NCBI GenBank assembly: GCA_946480585.1
Contig: CAMLKQ010000112.1
Span: 1-7,291 of the forward strand
Direction: 5' to 3'
Source: an uncultured Kangiella sp.
GTDB lineage: Bacteria > Pseudomonadota > Gammaproteobacteria > Enterobacterales > DSM-103792
Length of the DNA stretch: 7,291 nucleotides
In this document: piece by piece, positions 6,810 through 7,291 of the stretch
How positions within the stretch are numbered: the stretch's first letter is position 1
Layout: each line of letters opens with the position of its first letter
Program-made: the position numbers and the translations under genes
The notes under the pieces: generated by a model
What the model saw: the letters and a program-made list of their open reading frames with translations, nothing else
The model's database searches: none
Told to the model about the DNA's origin: nothing

Positions 6810-7291
6810 ATGCAACGCTGGAATGGCTGGGGCCATCAGGATATCGACGTGCCGCTACGCCCCGCGGCCTTGGCCTTTTTGACCGCACAGCTCGGTGCCG
6901 GTATCCGCCCGGTTGACGCCGAACGTGCTGCGGTGTGCGCGGCGATACCGCCATCGCGACTCGACAACAACATGCTCATGCATCTTGGTGCCCGTACTGA
7001 TCCGGCCCTGCGTTTGCGCCACAGCTGCGGCCAAAGTCTGCCCGACTGGCTGCGCTTGCGTCACGGCGTACCCGGACAAGTTTGCGATGCCGTGGTCGAA
7101 GCGCGCAACGAAGATCACCTCGTTGCCATTCTGGCGCATGCACAAGAGCGCGGCCTGCGAGTGATCCCGGTGGGTGGAGCCACCAGCGTCGTGGGCCATC
7201 TGAACCTTCCTGCTGATGATCGGCCGACGCTGGCCATCAGCATGCAAAGCCACTCGCGTCTGCGCGCCATTGATCACACCAATCGATTGGC
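6810..7291 (+). CDS. FAD-binding oxidoreductase, alkyl-DHAP synthase (AGPS)-like, 3' truncated by window
   Basis: The frame stays open from the ATG at 6810 to the window end (160 codons), with AGGAG 7 nt before the start. The N-terminus MQRWNGWGHQDID resembles the WNGWG motif at the start of the catalytic part of eukaryotic alkyldihydroxyacetonephosphate synthase. The later LRLRHSCGQSLPDWLRLRHG region also lines up with AGPS. Residues 93-160 begin the VAO/PCMH-type FAD-binding domain: DAVVEARNEDHLVAILAHA, then the pyrophosphate loop PVGGATSVVGH (120-130), where most relatives have GGGTS. The FAD-linked oxidase C-terminal domain should lie beyond the window. AGPS exchanges the acyl group of acyl-DHAP for a fatty alcohol to make ether lipid. 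Many bacterial homologues have no proven substrate, so a general FAD-linked oxidase or dehydrogenase remains possible. The divergent AraC-family gene is its likely regulator. Confidence 0.85.
   Translation, partial: MQRWNGWGHQDIDVPLRPAALAFLTAQLGAGIRPVDAERAAVCAAIPPSRLDNNMLMHLGARTDPALRLRHSCGQSLPDWLRLRHGVPGQVCDAVVEARNEDHLVAILAHAQERGLRVIPVGGATSVVGHLNLPADDRPTLAISMQSHSRLRAIDHTNRL

Overview
The window looks like chromosome of a GC-rich, non-enteric gammaproteobacterium. The evidence is a gammaproteobacterial-type RNase E (1040 residues) divergent from rluC, with an HAD phosphatase behind rluC. That rne / rluC / HAD order is familiar from Pseudomonas and its relatives; I recall it from general knowledge and did not search for it. 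I cannot name a genus.

Left part (1-1907): the last 18 codons of a rightward gene end at 57. A strong hairpin terminator (87-134) separates it from a leftward pair: rluC (894-1907, 23S rRNA pseudouridine synthase) followed after 54 bp by an HAD-IA phosphatase (177-839). The pair is probably co-transcribed and ends at the shared terminator.

Middle (1908-5660): a 567-bp divergent region holds a good extended -10 promoter candidate (1899-1927), which overlaps the rluC start and reads towards rne. This implies an rne leader of about 540 nt. The leader holds several hairpins, as expected for an mRNA that RNase E autoregulates. rne (2475-5597) has an intact catalytic half. Its long, low-complexity C-terminal half carries a membrane-targeting helix, Arg-rich repeat arrays and Ala/Pro-rich linkers. 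A second bidirectional terminator (5625-5660) follows.

Right part (5661-7291): an AraC-family regulator on the minus strand (5701-6705 with the preferred start) is divergent from an FAD-binding oxidoreductase that runs off the window (6810 onward). The oxidoreductase resembles alkyl-dihydroxyacetonephosphate synthase. The 104-bp gap between them probably holds the control region, so the regulator is a plausible controller of the oxidase gene.

Overall the left and middle parts are RNA-metabolism housekeeping genes and the right part is an accessory regulator/enzyme pair. I see no mobile element, CRISPR array, tRNA, rRNA or clearly new system. The points most worth a second look are the long rne leader, the repeat-rich RNase E scaffold, and the AGPS-like enzyme with its divergent regulator.
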